NCBI RefSeq assembly: GCF_016595235.1
Contig: NZ_JAENHL010000008.1
Span: forward strand, 1-64,000
Direction: 5' to 3'
Length of the DNA: 64,000 bases
Source of the DNA: Taklimakanibacter albus
Lineage (GTDB): Bacteria > Pseudomonadota > Alphaproteobacteria > Rhizobiales > Aestuariivirgaceae
Program-made: the position numbers and the translations under genes
Shown here: positions 25,239-33,605 of the stretch, piece after piece
Layout: every line of letters begins with the position of its first letter
Position numbering within the stretch: position 1 is the first letter of the stretch
The notes under the pieces: generated by a model
What the model saw: only the letters and a program-made list of their open reading frames with translations
The model's database searches: none
Told to the model about the DNA's origin: nothing

Positions 25239-25262
25239 CGGCGAAGTGAGTCCACTTCGCCG
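25239..25262. terminator. stem-loop after lysR (convergent junction)
   Basis: CGGCGAAGTG-agtc-CACTTCGCCG is a perfect 10-bp stem with a 4-nt loop, 10 bp past the lysR stop on the minus strand. Preceded on that strand by no clear T run downstream except AAAAGG on the other side (CCTTTT on plus). Confidence 0.5.
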
Positions 25263-25271
25263 GGATGCGCG

Positions 25272-26195
25272 CTAATCGGCAAAACGGGACTTGATGAAGT
25301 CACGCAGCGCGGAAGCGGCGGGTGTCAGCTCCGGCGCTTTCGCCCAGGCGAGCAATATGCGCTGGGCCGGCAGCGTGTCGGAAATCGGCAGCGCCGTGAG
25401 CTTCCGGCCGTCATAACTCTGATCCGCCTTGGGCCGCGTATAGGCGACCGCCACGCCGAGGCCGTTCGCCACCATGCCGCGCTGCAGCTCGAAAGACGAG
25501 GCACGCGCCGCCACATCGACCTCAATCCCCTCGGCGTTGAACAAGGCCACTATATGCTGCCAGCTCAAGGCCTGGTCGGTGAGGATCAGCGGGAATTTTG
25601 CGAGATCGGCGAGGGCCACACTGGCGCGGCGCGCCAAGGCGTGATTGGCCGGCAGCATCGCATAGGGCCGGAGCTCGATCAGCGTCTCGCGTTTGATGTC
25701 GGGGCCGAGACCCAGATCATAGGTCAGCGCCAGGTCGATCGATCCCTTGCCGAGCTGGCTCGCCAGCTCATCGAAGCCCGCGTCGCGGAAGTCGACCGTG
25801 ATCGCCGGCATGGCCTTGCGGAATTCGCCCAGTAGACGCGGTACATAATAGGGCGCCAGATCGGTGAAGCAGCCGAGCATCGCCGCGCCGGAGACCGCCT
25901 CCGCGGTACTGCCGAGGCGGCTCAAGCCCACCGCCTGGTCGAGCACATAACGCGCCTGGCGGACGAAGCTCGCGCCGAAGGAGGTGAGCTCGACGCCCTC
26001 GCCCTTGCGCCTGACGAACAGCTTGCGCCCGTAATGCGCCTCGATCTGGGCGATGGCGACCGAGATCGAGGGCTGCGAGACATGAAGCGTCTCCGCCGCC
26101 GCCGTGACATTGCGGGCATCGGCCGCCGCCACCGCGTAACGCAGCTGCTTCAGAGTCACAGATAGGATTTCTTTATGTTTCATATTATCAATCAT
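25272..26195 (-). CDS. LysR-family transcriptional regulator
   Basis: 307 aa. N-terminal winged HTH (LKQLRYAVAAADARNVTAAA, then ETLHVSQPSISVAIAQIEAH) and a LysR substrate domain. The Cys-metabolism-like N-terminal phrasing places it with CysB/CbbR-type activators. Two start codons are possible, ATG 26195 and ATG 26183; the second fits typical family length and lies in an AT-rich leader. It is divergent from a PhyH dioxygenase gene, with 59 bp between start codons, and probably controls it. Confidence 0.85.
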   Translation of the reverse strand: MIDNMKHKEILSVTLKQLRYAVAAADARNVTAAAETLHVSQPSISVAIAQIEAHYGRKLFVRRKGEGVELTSFGASFVRQARYVLDQAVGLSRLGSTAEAVSGAAMLGCFTDLAPYYVPRLLGEFRKAMPAITVDFRDAGFDELASQLGKGSIDLALTYDLGLGPDIKRETLIELRPYAMLPANHALARRASVALADLAKFPLILTDQALSWQHIVALFNAEGIEVDVAARASSFELQRGMVANGLGVAVAYTRPKADQSYDGRKLTALPISDTLPAQRILLAWAKAPELTPAASALRDFIKSRFAD

Positions 26196-26254
26196 TATTT
26201 TACTTGATGTTTGTCGTCCTGCAAAGTCCTCCCCGACGAGATCAGGAGGAACCG

Positions 26255-27055
26255 ATGAGCAAATATGTGAGCGCCGAGCAGATCGCCGATTACCAGCGCG
26301 ACGGCGTCGTCTGCATCAAGGGGCTGTTCAAGGATTGGGTACCGGTGATCAGCGAAGGCATCGAGCGCAATATGCGCGAGCCCAGCCAATATGCCGCTGA
26401 GAACCTCAAGCCCGGCGAAGGCGGCCGCTTCTTCGACGACTATTGCAATTGGGAGCGCATCCCGGAATTCACCGAGCTCATCCGCAAGTCGCCCGCCGCC
26501 CAGGCCGCCGCCGAGCTGATGCGGTCGAAATCGGCACAGATCTTCCATGACCATGTGCTGGTCAAGGAGCCGGGCACCTCCAAGCCGACGCCCTGGCACC
26601 AGGACGCGCCGTATTATTTCGTCGACGGAGAGCAGACGATAAGCTTCTGGGTGCCGGTCGAGCCGGTGAAGGAAGCCGCACTGCGCTGCATCGCGGGCTC
26701 GCATAAATGGCCGAAGATGGTATTGCCGGTGCGCTGGCTGTCGGAGCAGAATTTCTATGCCGGCGAACACGATTATATCCCGGTGCCCGATCCCGATGCC
26801 GAGCCCGGCAAATACAATGTGGTCGAATGGCAGATGGAACCGGGCGACGCGGTCGCCTTCCACTACAAGACCGTGCATGGCGCGCGTGGAAACAACTCGG
26901 ATAGGCGACGCCGTGCATTCTCGATGCGCTGGGTGGGCGATGACGCTCGTTACGTCACCCGGCCGGGCCGTACCTCGCCTCCCTATCCGGGCCATGACAT
27001 GAAACACGGCCAGCGCCTGCGCGAGGACTGGTTCCCGGTCATCTGGAACCAGTAA
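26255..27055 (+). CDS. phytanoyl-CoA dioxygenase (PhyH) family oxygenase
   Basis: 266 aa, ATG with AGGAGG six bases upstream. Fe(II) ligands H115-x-D117 (PTPWHQDAPYYF) and H208 (YKTVHGARGN), with Arg residues near 218-220 for 2-oxoglutarate. The sequence is clearly different from the other PhyH protein at 16.5 kb, so the two are not recent duplicates. Divergent lysR is the likely regulator. A stand-alone oxygenase with no obvious downstream partner, because a palindromic repeat follows the stop codon by 11 bp. Substrate unknown; amino acids, betaines and ectoine-like solutes are known for relatives. Confidence 0.85.
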   Translation: MSKYVSAEQIADYQRDGVVCIKGLFKDWVPVISEGIERNMREPSQYAAENLKPGEGGRFFDDYCNWERIPEFTELIRKSPAAQAAAELMRSKSAQIFHDHVLVKEPGTSKPTPWHQDAPYYFVDGEQTISFWVPVEPVKEAALRCIAGSHKWPKMVLPVRWLSEQNFYAGEHDYIPVPDPDAEPGKYNVVEWQMEPGDAVAFHYKTVHGARGNNSDRRRRAFSMRWVGDDARYVTRPGRTSPPYPGHDMKHGQRLREDWFPVIWNQ

Positions 27056-27066
27056 GCTCTTTTTGG

Positions 27067-27111
27067 CGCATCGGCTGATCCGAAAAGTCGGCAACTTTTC
27101 GGGCCGATGCG
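27067..27111. repeat. 45-bp palindromic element, copy 1
   Basis: Outer arms CGCATCGGC/GCCGATGCG and inner arms CCGAAAAGT/ACTTTTCGG with a 5-nt loop. The same element recurs at 47424-47468 with only the spacers differing. Located between the phyH stop and the next regulator gene. Confidence 0.8.
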
Positions 27112-27181
27112 GCCGATTCGCAATTTCGGTCACATCCCTCCCCCCGTTCCGTGGCATAATCGGGACGGGAGGAGCGGTCCG

Positions 27182-28009
27182 TTGCGTGCAGCCACCTTTA
27201 CCAACCATCGCCGGCGCATCGGGCGCGCCGTCAGCCATGTCGACTGGCATCTCGACGACGAGATGGACATCAGGCGGCTTGCCGATATCGCCTGTTTCTC
27301 GCCCTATCATTTCCTGCGCGTCTTCCAAGAGCTGACCCACGAGACGCCGCTGTCGATGGTGCGGCGCCTCAGGCTCGAACGCGCCCGCCGGCGGCTCGCC
27401 ACCGGCGTCTCGGTCACCGAGGCGGCGCAGGAAGCCTGTTTCGAAAGCTCGCAGGCCTTTGCGCGCGCCTTCCGCGCCTTGTTCGACCGCACGCCGAGCA
27501 GCATCGAGCCGGGCGAGATCAGGCTCGATCCGGCTGACCTACCGCCAGAGATCGTGACACTGAAGGAAAGGCGCGCCATCGCACTCGACTTCAAAGGCAC
27601 GCATCTCGACCTCACTGACGGCTTCGGTCATCTGCTCGGCCTGGCGCGACCGCTGATGCGACGCCATGGCTCGCATGCGGCCTCGCTCAGTACCGACTAT
27701 CCCTTCCCCGAGCTCGACAAACCCTATGGCTGCCAGATGCTGCTGCTGATGCCGGAGGCGGGCTTGCGCGAAACGAAGCTGCCGGTCATCCACATCGCCG
27801 GCGGCCTGCATGTCCAGTGGCGCCGGCGCGGTCTGCTCCTCGACTCCCATGCCGGCTACCGGAAGCTCGTCGATCACACACTGCCAGCGCGCGGACTTTG
27901 CCGGACCGACGGCCCGATCATCCGCCTCTTCCACAATGATCCGGCGCTGGTACCGCGCGGTAATCGCAAATGGTCACTCTTCATCCCGGTCGTTCCACTC
28001 GACAGCTGA
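27182..28009 (+). CDS. AraC-family regulator with GyrI-like effector domain
   Basis: 275 aa from a TTG start at 27182, preceded by GGGAGGAG at 7 bp. An ATG at 27107 in the same frame lies inside the palindromic repeat and is unlikely. The AraC HTH pair is at the N terminus (DIRRLADIACFSPYHFLRVF, then VTEAAQEACFESSQAFARAF), and the rest (about residues 105-275) is a GyrI/effector-binding-like domain (TLKERRAIALDFKGTHLDL, DYPFPELDKP). This is the Rob/SoxS-like two-domain order. It is followed 7 bp later by a secreted hydrolase gene. Confidence 0.8.
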   Translation: MRAATFTNHRRRIGRAVSHVDWHLDDEMDIRRLADIACFSPYHFLRVFQELTHETPLSMVRRLRLERARRRLATGVSVTEAAQEACFESSQAFARAFRALFDRTPSSIEPGEIRLDPADLPPEIVTLKERRAIALDFKGTHLDLTDGFGHLLGLARPLMRRHGSHAASLSTDYPFPELDKPYGCQMLLLMPEAGLRETKLPVIHIAGGLHVQWRRRGLLLDSHAGYRKLVDHTLPARGLCRTDGPIIRLFHNDPALVPRGNRKWSLFIPVVPLDS

Positions 28010-28016
28010 GATTTCG

Positions 28017-28745
28017 ATGAGACGCCCTCTTCTCGCTTTACTCGGCTTGCTTCTCCTCGGCGTCTCCGCGTCGAGGGCGCAGGAACCGGTCGCGTTCAAA
28101 ACCGCCGACGGCATCACCGTCTATGGTGACTACTATGCCGGAACGGATGCGACGCGGCCGGTCATCCTCGCTTTCCATCAGGCCGACTTCAACCGCCTCG
28201 AATATCGCGAGATCGCGCCGCGCCTTGTCGAACGCGGTTTCTCGGTGCTGGCGATCGACCAGCGCTCGGGCGGCAATTATGGCGGCGTGGACAACCGGAC
28301 GGCCAAGGAGGCCAAGGGCTTCTGGGTCTATACCGACGCCATGCCTGATCTCGAAGCGGCGCTCGCCTGGGCGCGCGCGAAACATCCGCAATCGAAGATC
28401 ATCGCCTGGGGCTCGAGCTATTCGGCCTCGCTCGCCATTATTCTGGCGTCGAACCACAAGGATGTGTCTGGCGTCCTCGCCTTCTCACCCGGCGAATATT
28501 TCGATGGCAAGCCGTCGGTGCGCGAAGCCGCCAAAAGCGTCATGGTGCCGGTCTTCATCACGTCCCGCGGCGACAGGGAAAAAGTCATCGCCAAGCTCAT
28601 CCTCGAAGCTGTCGCCGCGCCGGACAAAACACAATTCATCCCGCAAGGCATAGGCGTTCATGGCTCGAGCGCGCTGCTCCAGCCGCAAGGCAAGGCGGAG
28701 GAATACTGGCAGGCGGTCGACGCGTTCCTTGCCAAGTTCAAGTAG
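28017..28745 (+). CDS. secreted alpha/beta hydrolase (dienelactone-hydrolase-like)
   Basis: 242 aa. Signal peptide RPLLALLGLLLLGVSASRA with cleavage before QEPVAF. The nucleophile elbow is GSSYSAS near residue 139 (G-x-S-x-S), and a late His (GVHGSSALL near 213) fits the triad. The strand PVILAFHQADFN matches the oxyanion-hole region. It follows the AraC-GyrI regulator by 7 bp, so it is probably its target. The last 8 bp overlap the convergent aspA stop. Ester or lactone substrate unknown. Confidence 0.75.
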   Translation: MRRPLLALLGLLLLGVSASRAQEPVAFKTADGITVYGDYYAGTDATRPVILAFHQADFNRLEYREIAPRLVERGFSVLAIDQRSGGNYGGVDNRTAKEAKGFWVYTDAMPDLEAALAWARAKHPQSKIIAWGSSYSASLAIILASNHKDVSGVLAFSPGEYFDGKPSVREAAKSVMVPVFITSRGDREKVIAKLILEAVAAPDKTQFIPQGIGVHGSSALLQPQGKAEEYWQAVDAFLAKFK

Positions 28746-30045
28746 CGGCCGGGCGACGCTCCATCACAAGCTTCGCCGCCGCTTCATAACCAATGCTGGT
28801 CACCAGCTCGGTGGCGAAGGCGCTGCTCCCCGCGAGATTACTCTGGCAGCGTTCTGCGTCGGAACGGATGTCGTTCACACAGGTGCGGATGAAGGTCGGC
28901 ACAGCCGTGCTCAGCAGTCCCATCGCCTGATGCAGGCTGTAGACGATGACCGGCTCCATGGCGTTGAGCTGCAACTGACCGGCTTCCGCCGCCATGCCGA
29001 TGGTGGTGTCGAGGCCATAGACATGGAAGCAGACCTGGTTCAGCGCTTCGGCCGCCACCGGATTGACCTTGCCCGGCATCAGCGACGAGCCCGGCTGCAA
29101 GGCCGGAAGGCGGATCTCGCCGAAACCGCCATAAGGACCGCTCGACAGAAGCCGCAGGTCATTGGCTATCTTCGACAGCTTCGCCGCCGTGCGCTTCAAC
29201 AGGCCGGACTGGAGCATGAAGGCGCCCATGTCCCAGCTCGCTTCGAAGAGATCACTCGCCGGGACCACGGCGAGCCCGCTCACTTCACGCAGATGCTCGA
29301 GCACACGCTCGCGATAGACGGCGCCGGCCGCTACCCCTGAGCCGATGGCGGTACCGCCGAGATTGATCTCGAGGAACAGATTTTCCGCTTCGGCGAGCCG
29401 GCTCACATCCTCGCCCATCGTGGTGGCGAAGGCGCCGAATTCCTGGCCGAGCGTCATGCCGACCGCATCCTGGAGCTGCGTGCGCCCGAGCTTCGGGATC
29501 GCGGCGAATTCCTCGGCCTTGCGGCGCAAGGCCTCGACCAGCTCGCGCAAAGCGCCCTGCACATCGCGGCTTGCCCGCACCATCGACAGACGCGCCGCGG
29601 TCGCATAGGCGTCGTTGGTCGATTGCGAGCGGTTGACCTCGTCATTGGGATGAACAAGACGGTCGGCGCCGACAGGACCGCCGAGCCTGAGACTCGCCAG
29701 ATTGGCGACGACCTCATTCATGTTCATATTGGTCGAGGTGCCCGCTCCACCCTGGAAGACGTCGACGACGAATTCCTCACGGTGATGACCGGCAACGATC
29801 TCGCGGCAGACCGCGATGATCGCGTCGGCCTTTTCGGGCGCCAGCGATCCCTCGTCGCGATTGGCGAGCGCGGCCGCGATCTTCACTTCCGCCAACGCGG
29901 TCAGGAGATGCGGCAGCGTCGCGATCGACACCCCGGAGATCGGGAAATTGGCGACGGCCCGCGCCGTCTGAGCGCCATAAAGGCGCTCGCGCGGGACCAT
30001 CACCAGGCCGAGCGAGTCCCGCTCGGCACGGAAGGCTTCACTCAT
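28738..30045 (-). CDS. aspA: aspartate ammonia-lyase (aspartase), fumarase II superfamily
   Basis: 435 aa. Superfamily landmarks: VFQGGAGTSTNMNMNEV near residue 99, NRSQSTNDAY near 138, and the signature GSSLMPGKVNP near 298 with the catalytic Ser loop. Expected reaction: aspartate to fumarate plus ammonia. It is about 30 residues shorter at the C terminus than E. coli AspA (about 478 aa). It lies 7 bp downstream of the class III transaminase and shares its operon, which supports a step after aspartate formation. A fumarase or related lyase is less likely because of the context. Confidence 0.8.
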   Translation of the reverse strand: MSEAFRAERDSLGLVMVPRERLYGAQTARAVANFPISGVSIATLPHLLTALAEVKIAAALANRDEGSLAPEKADAIIAVCREIVAGHHREEFVVDVFQGGAGTSTNMNMNEVVANLASLRLGGPVGADRLVHPNDEVNRSQSTNDAYATAARLSMVRASRDVQGALRELVEALRRKAEEFAAIPKLGRTQLQDAVGMTLGQEFGAFATTMGEDVSRLAEAENLFLEINLGGTAIGSGVAAGAVYRERVLEHLREVSGLAVVPASDLFEASWDMGAFMLQSGLLKRTAAKLSKIANDLRLLSSGPYGGFGEIRLPALQPGSSLMPGKVNPVAAEALNQVCFHVYGLDTTIGMAAEAGQLQLNAMEPVIVYSLHQAMGLLSTAVPTFIRTCVNDIRSDAERCQSNLAGSSAFATELVTSIGYEAAAKLVMERRPAAT

Positions 30046-30052
30046 GATCGTG

Positions 30053-31453
30053 TCAGACCGCTCCCTCGCGGGCGAGCTCGTCCATCACCTGGCGCACCGC
30101 GGCTTCGGCGATGCCGACGATCTCGTCGACCTCCCCCTTGGTGGTGATGAGCGGCGGCGCGAAGCCCAGAATGTCGCCATGCGGCATGGCGCGGGCAATG
30201 AGGCCCCGATCACGCGCCGCTTTGGAGATGCGGGCGCCGACCTTCAAGCCGGCATCGAAACGCGTCTTCTTCTCGCGATCCGCCACGAATTCGACAGCGC
30301 CGAGCATGCCAACGCCCCGCACCTCGCCGACAATCGGCAATTGCGCGAAAGCCGCCTTGAGGCACTGCTGGAAGTGACCACCGACTTCCCTGGCCTTGCC
30401 GGGCAGGTCCTCCTTCTCGACGATGTCGAGCACCGCATTGGCGGCGGCGGCGCCGATCGGATGGCCGGAATAGGTGAAGCCATGCGAGAAGCTGCCGACG
30501 CGGTCGGCGGCTTCCTCGATCACGCTGTAAACCCTCTCACCGACAATGGCGCCGGAGAGCGGGAAATAAGCGGAAGTCAGCCCCTTGGCGATGGTGATGA
30601 GATCAGGCTCGATACCGTAATGATGCGAGCCGAACATGGAGCCCAAGCGGCCGAAACCGGTGATGACCTCATCGGCGATCAGCAGCACGTCGTGCTTCTT
30701 GAGCACCTCCTGGATCGCCGCCCAGTAGCCTTCGGGCGGCGGCGTGATGCCGCCAGTGCCGAGCACCGGCTCGCCGATGAAGGCGCCGACCGTGTCGGGT
30801 CCCTCGCGCTGGATGAGCTCGTCGAGCTCACGCGCGCGGCGCGCCGAGAAGTCACGCTCGGTCTCGCCCGGCTCGGCGCCCCAATAATGATGCGGCACGC
30901 CGGTATGGATGATGCCGGGCAGCGGCAGGTCCATGTGATCGTGATAGAAGGACATGCCGGTCATCGAGCCCGAGACGACGCTGCAGCCATGATAGCCACG
31001 CTGGCGTGAGATGATCTTCTTCTTGTTCGGCTTGCCGCGAAGATTGTTGTAATACCAGACCAGCTTGGCCTGCGTCTCATTCGCATCCGAGCCCGACATG
31101 CCATAGAAGATCTTGCTCATCTTGCCGGGCGCCATCTTGACGAGGCGTGCCGATAAAGTCGCCAGCTCATCGGTCGTATGCGCGGCATAGGAATGATAAT
31201 AAGCGAGGCGATAGGCCTGGCGCGAAATGGCTTCCGCCACTTCGGTGCGGCCATAGCCGATATTCACGCAATAGAGCCCGGCGAAACCGTCGATATATTC
31301 GCGTCCCGTCGCGTCCTTGATGCGGATGCCCTTGCCGGTCTCGACGATGGTCGGATCGCCGGCCTTGCCGCTGGCGAAGTCCTTGAGCTGGGTGAAGGGA
31401 TGCAGGACGCTGGCCCGATCGAGCGCGCTGATTTCCTTTACATTGATGGTCAT
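30053..31453 (-). CDS. class III PLP-dependent aminotransferase (DoeD/SpuC-like)
   Basis: 466 aa with AGGAGAACATC before the ATG. PLP features: SGSDANETQAKLVWYYNN near residue 120, LIADEVITGFGRLG near 252 with the PLP-binding Asp, and the Schiff-base Lys in TIAKGLTSAYFP near 283. Members act on omega-amino compounds such as putrescine, GABA, beta-alanine or 2,4-diaminobutyrate. Between a semialdehyde dehydrogenase and aspartase, the best reading is diaminobutyrate transaminase giving aspartate semialdehyde, as DoeD in ectoine breakdown (inference). Polyamine transamination is the main alternative. Confidence 0.8.
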   Translation of the reverse strand: MTINVKEISALDRASVLHPFTQLKDFASGKAGDPTIVETGKGIRIKDATGREYIDGFAGLYCVNIGYGRTEVAEAISRQAYRLAYYHSYAAHTTDELATLSARLVKMAPGKMSKIFYGMSGSDANETQAKLVWYYNNLRGKPNKKKIISRQRGYHGCSVVSGSMTGMSFYHDHMDLPLPGIIHTGVPHHYWGAEPGETERDFSARRARELDELIQREGPDTVGAFIGEPVLGTGGITPPPEGYWAAIQEVLKKHDVLLIADEVITGFGRLGSMFGSHHYGIEPDLITIAKGLTSAYFPLSGAIVGERVYSVIEEAADRVGSFSHGFTYSGHPIGAAAANAVLDIVEKEDLPGKAREVGGHFQQCLKAAFAQLPIVGEVRGVGMLGAVEFVADREKKTRFDAGLKVGARISKAARDRGLIARAMPHGDILGFAPPLITTKGEVDEIVGIAEAAVRQVMDELAREGAV

Positions 31454-31466
31454 GATGTTCTCCTGA

Positions 31467-32945
31467 TCAGGCGGCGAGATTGCCGAAGCAGACATATTTG
31501 GATTCGAGATATTCAGCGAGGCCGTGGCGCGAGCCTTCGCGGCCGAGGCCGGATTGCTTCCAGCCGCCGAAAGGTATCGGCGCGCCGGTGAATTTCGGGG
31601 TGTTGACGCCGACCATGCCATATTCGAGCCGGTCGCTGACGCGCATCGCGCGCGCCACGTCGCTCGTATAGACATAGGCCGCGAGGCCCATCTCGCTGGC
31701 ATTGGCGCGGCGCACCACTTCATCTTCGTGGTCGAAAGGCAGAATGGCGGCGACCGGGCCGAAGGTCTCCTCGCGCGCGATCAGCATGTCGTCGGTCACG
31801 TCGGCGAGCACCGTCGGCGTCACGAAATTACCTCCGAGCGGGCTGTCCTGTCCGCCGGCGACGAGACGGGCACCGGCCGACAGCGCCTGGGCGATCTGCT
31901 GGCGGCATTTCTCCGCCACTGACGGCCGCGTCATCGGGCCGATATCGACACCGGTTTCCAGGCCATGGCCCACCTTCAGGCGCGCCGTGGCCTCACCGAA
32001 CGCGGTAACGAAGCGATCATAGATGCCCCGCTGCACATAGATGCGGTTGGCGGCGAGACAGTCCTGGCCCGAGGTCGCGAATTTGGCACCCATGCAGCCC
32101 GGCACCGCGAGATCGAATTGCGCATCGTCGAAGAGAAGGAAAGGCGCATGGCCGCCGAGTTCCAGCGAAGCCTTCTTCACGGTCTGCGCCGACTGCGCCA
32201 GCAGCAGACGCCCGACCTCGGTCGAGCCGGTGAAGGAGAAGGCGCGGACCTCGGTGTGCTCGAGCAGACGACGCGCCAAAGGTGCGGCCTCACCGGTCAC
32301 CACCTGGAACACGCCTTTGGGGATGCCCGCCTCTTCAGCGAGCTTCGCCAAGGCCAAGGCCGAGAGCGGCGTTTCGGGCGCGGGCTTCACCACTATTACA
32401 CAGCCTGCCGCCAGCGCGGCGCCGGCCTTGCGGGTGATCATGGCGCTGGGGAAATTCCAGGGCGTGATCGCCGCGGTGACGCCGATCGGCTGCATATGGA
32501 CGCTCAGGCGGCTGCCGGGGAGATGGCTCGGAATGGTCTCGCCATAGGAGCGTTCGCCTTCGGCGGCGAACCAGTCGAAGAAGGCGGCGGCATAAGCGAT
32601 CTCGCCGAGCGATTCCTTATAAGGCTTGCCCTGCTCGGCGGTCATGAGGATGGCGAGATCCTCGTCATGGGCGCGCATCAGGGCGGCCCAGGCGCGCAGC
32701 CTCGTGCCGCGTGCCACCGGCGTCAGGTCGCGCCAGGCCGGGAAGGCGGCGGCCGCCGCCTTGACCGCGTGATCGACGGTCTCGACGGGGCAATTGGCGA
32801 CATCCACAAGACGCTCGCCCGTCGCGGGATCGATCACCGGCAGGGTTCCCTGCCCCGCCAGCCATTCGCCGGCGACAAAAGCTTTCTTCTGCAGCAGATC
32901 CGCCCGTTTGAGGCGGCTCAAGGCAGTGGCGGCAAGGCCCTTCAT
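31467..32945 (-). CDS. NAD(P)-dependent (succinate/aspartate) semialdehyde dehydrogenase, GabD/DoeC-like
   Basis: 492 aa from ATG 32945 with GGGGAG upstream; a TTG six codons earlier is less likely. Aldehyde dehydrogenase motifs: TPWNFPSAMITRK near residue 160, FTGSTEVG near 237, catalytic Glu in SLELGGHAPF near 261 and catalytic Cys in SGQDCLAANR near 295. It resembles succinate-semialdehyde dehydrogenases and their DoeC relatives. First gene of a three-gene minus-strand operon (13 bp and 7 bp gaps) with the transaminase and aspartase, and divergent from an Lrp-type regulator. Confidence 0.82.
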   Translation of the reverse strand: MKGLAATALSRLKRADLLQKKAFVAGEWLAGQGTLPVIDPATGERLVDVANCPVETVDHAVKAAAAAFPAWRDLTPVARGTRLRAWAALMRAHDEDLAILMTAEQGKPYKESLGEIAYAAAFFDWFAAEGERSYGETIPSHLPGSRLSVHMQPIGVTAAITPWNFPSAMITRKAGAALAAGCVIVVKPAPETPLSALALAKLAEEAGIPKGVFQVVTGEAAPLARRLLEHTEVRAFSFTGSTEVGRLLLAQSAQTVKKASLELGGHAPFLLFDDAQFDLAVPGCMGAKFATSGQDCLAANRIYVQRGIYDRFVTAFGEATARLKVGHGLETGVDIGPMTRPSVAEKCRQQIAQALSAGARLVAGGQDSPLGGNFVTPTVLADVTDDMLIAREETFGPVAAILPFDHEDEVVRRANASEMGLAAYVYTSDVARAMRVSDRLEYGMVGVNTPKFTGAPIPFGGWKQSGLGREGSRHGLAEYLESKYVCFGNLAA

Positions 32946-33036
32946 GTTCAGATTTCTCCCCAAAAGTCCGTTGTTTTGGCGTGGCTCAAACTAAACGTCT
33001 CAACTCGGTGATTGACTGCGTTTGGAACGCCGCTAG

Positions 33037-33054
33037 TTTTGCGAACGTGCAAAA
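33037..33054. promoter_or_regulatory. inverted repeat in lrp/dehydrogenase intergenic region
   Basis: TTTTGC-N6-GCAAAA, a perfect 6-bp inverted repeat, 27 bp upstream of the lrp start and about 90 bp from the divergent dehydrogenase start. Plausible Lrp/AsnC-type operator for both promoters. Confidence 0.45.
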
Positions 33055-33081
33055 TTCGATCTGGCTACGCAGGAAAAGTGC

Positions 33082-33549
33082 ATGACTGAGCTCGACCGCA
33101 TCGATATGGCCATTCTTGAGGCCGTGCAGGCCAATAACCGTATCACCTCCGAGGAGCTGGGTGAGCGCGTCGGCCTGTCGCCCACCGCCTGCCAGCGCCG
33201 GCTCAAGCGCCTGCGCAGCGAGGGTGTCATCGAGGCGGATGTCTCGGTCGTCTCGCCCAAGGCGGTCGGACGGCCGATCTCCATGCTGGTGCTGGTGTCG
33301 CTCGAACGCGAGCGGGTCGATATCGTCGACCGCTTCAAGGCGTCGATCCGCGCCACGGCGGAAGTGATGATCGGCTTCTATGTCACCGGCGATGCCGATT
33401 TCGTGCTGCTCATCACCGCCAAGAGCATGGAGGATTATGAGCAATTCACCCGCCGCTTCTTCTACGAGAATCATGACATCAAGGGCTTCAAGACGCTGGT
33501 GGTGATGGACCGCGTGAAAGCGAGCTTCGCCCTGCCGATCGAAGCTTAG
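33082..33549 (+). CDS. Lrp/AsnC-family regulator (DoeX-like position)
   Basis: 155 aa. N-terminal HTH (LDRIDMAILEAVQANNRITS, then EELGERVGLSPTACQRRLKR) and C-terminal RAM ligand domain (VMIGFYVTGDADFVLLITA). Divergent from the dehydrogenase-transaminase-aspartase operon, the same relation that DoeX has to ectoine-breakdown genes in Halomonas (established for that system; inferred here). The likely ligand is an amino acid of the pathway such as diaminobutyrate. Confidence 0.88.
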   Translation: MTELDRIDMAILEAVQANNRITSEELGERVGLSPTACQRRLKRLRSEGVIEADVSVVSPKAVGRPISMLVLVSLERERVDIVDRFKASIRATAEVMIGFYVTGDADFVLLITAKSMEDYEQFTRRFFYENHDIKGFKTLVVMDRVKASFALPIEA

Positions 33550-33557
33550 AACGTATG

Positions 33558-33596
33558 CCCCTCGCCCGCTTTCGGCGGGCACCTCAGCGTGAGGGG
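33558..33596. repeat. palindromic element family B, truncated copy
   Basis: CCCCTC at one end and GAGGGG at the other, with GCCCGC-tttc-GGCGGGC inside and CACCTCAGCGTGAGGGG as the right end. The right part matches the full-length copies at 43745 and 54511; the left arm is shortened. Located between convergent lrp and hydratase genes. Confidence 0.7.
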
Positions 33597-33605
33597 TTGG
33601 GGGAT

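Noticed and set aside
32946-32963. TTG start for the semialdehyde dehydrogenase
   Set aside because: The GGGGAG ribosome site lies inside this extension and serves ATG 32945.
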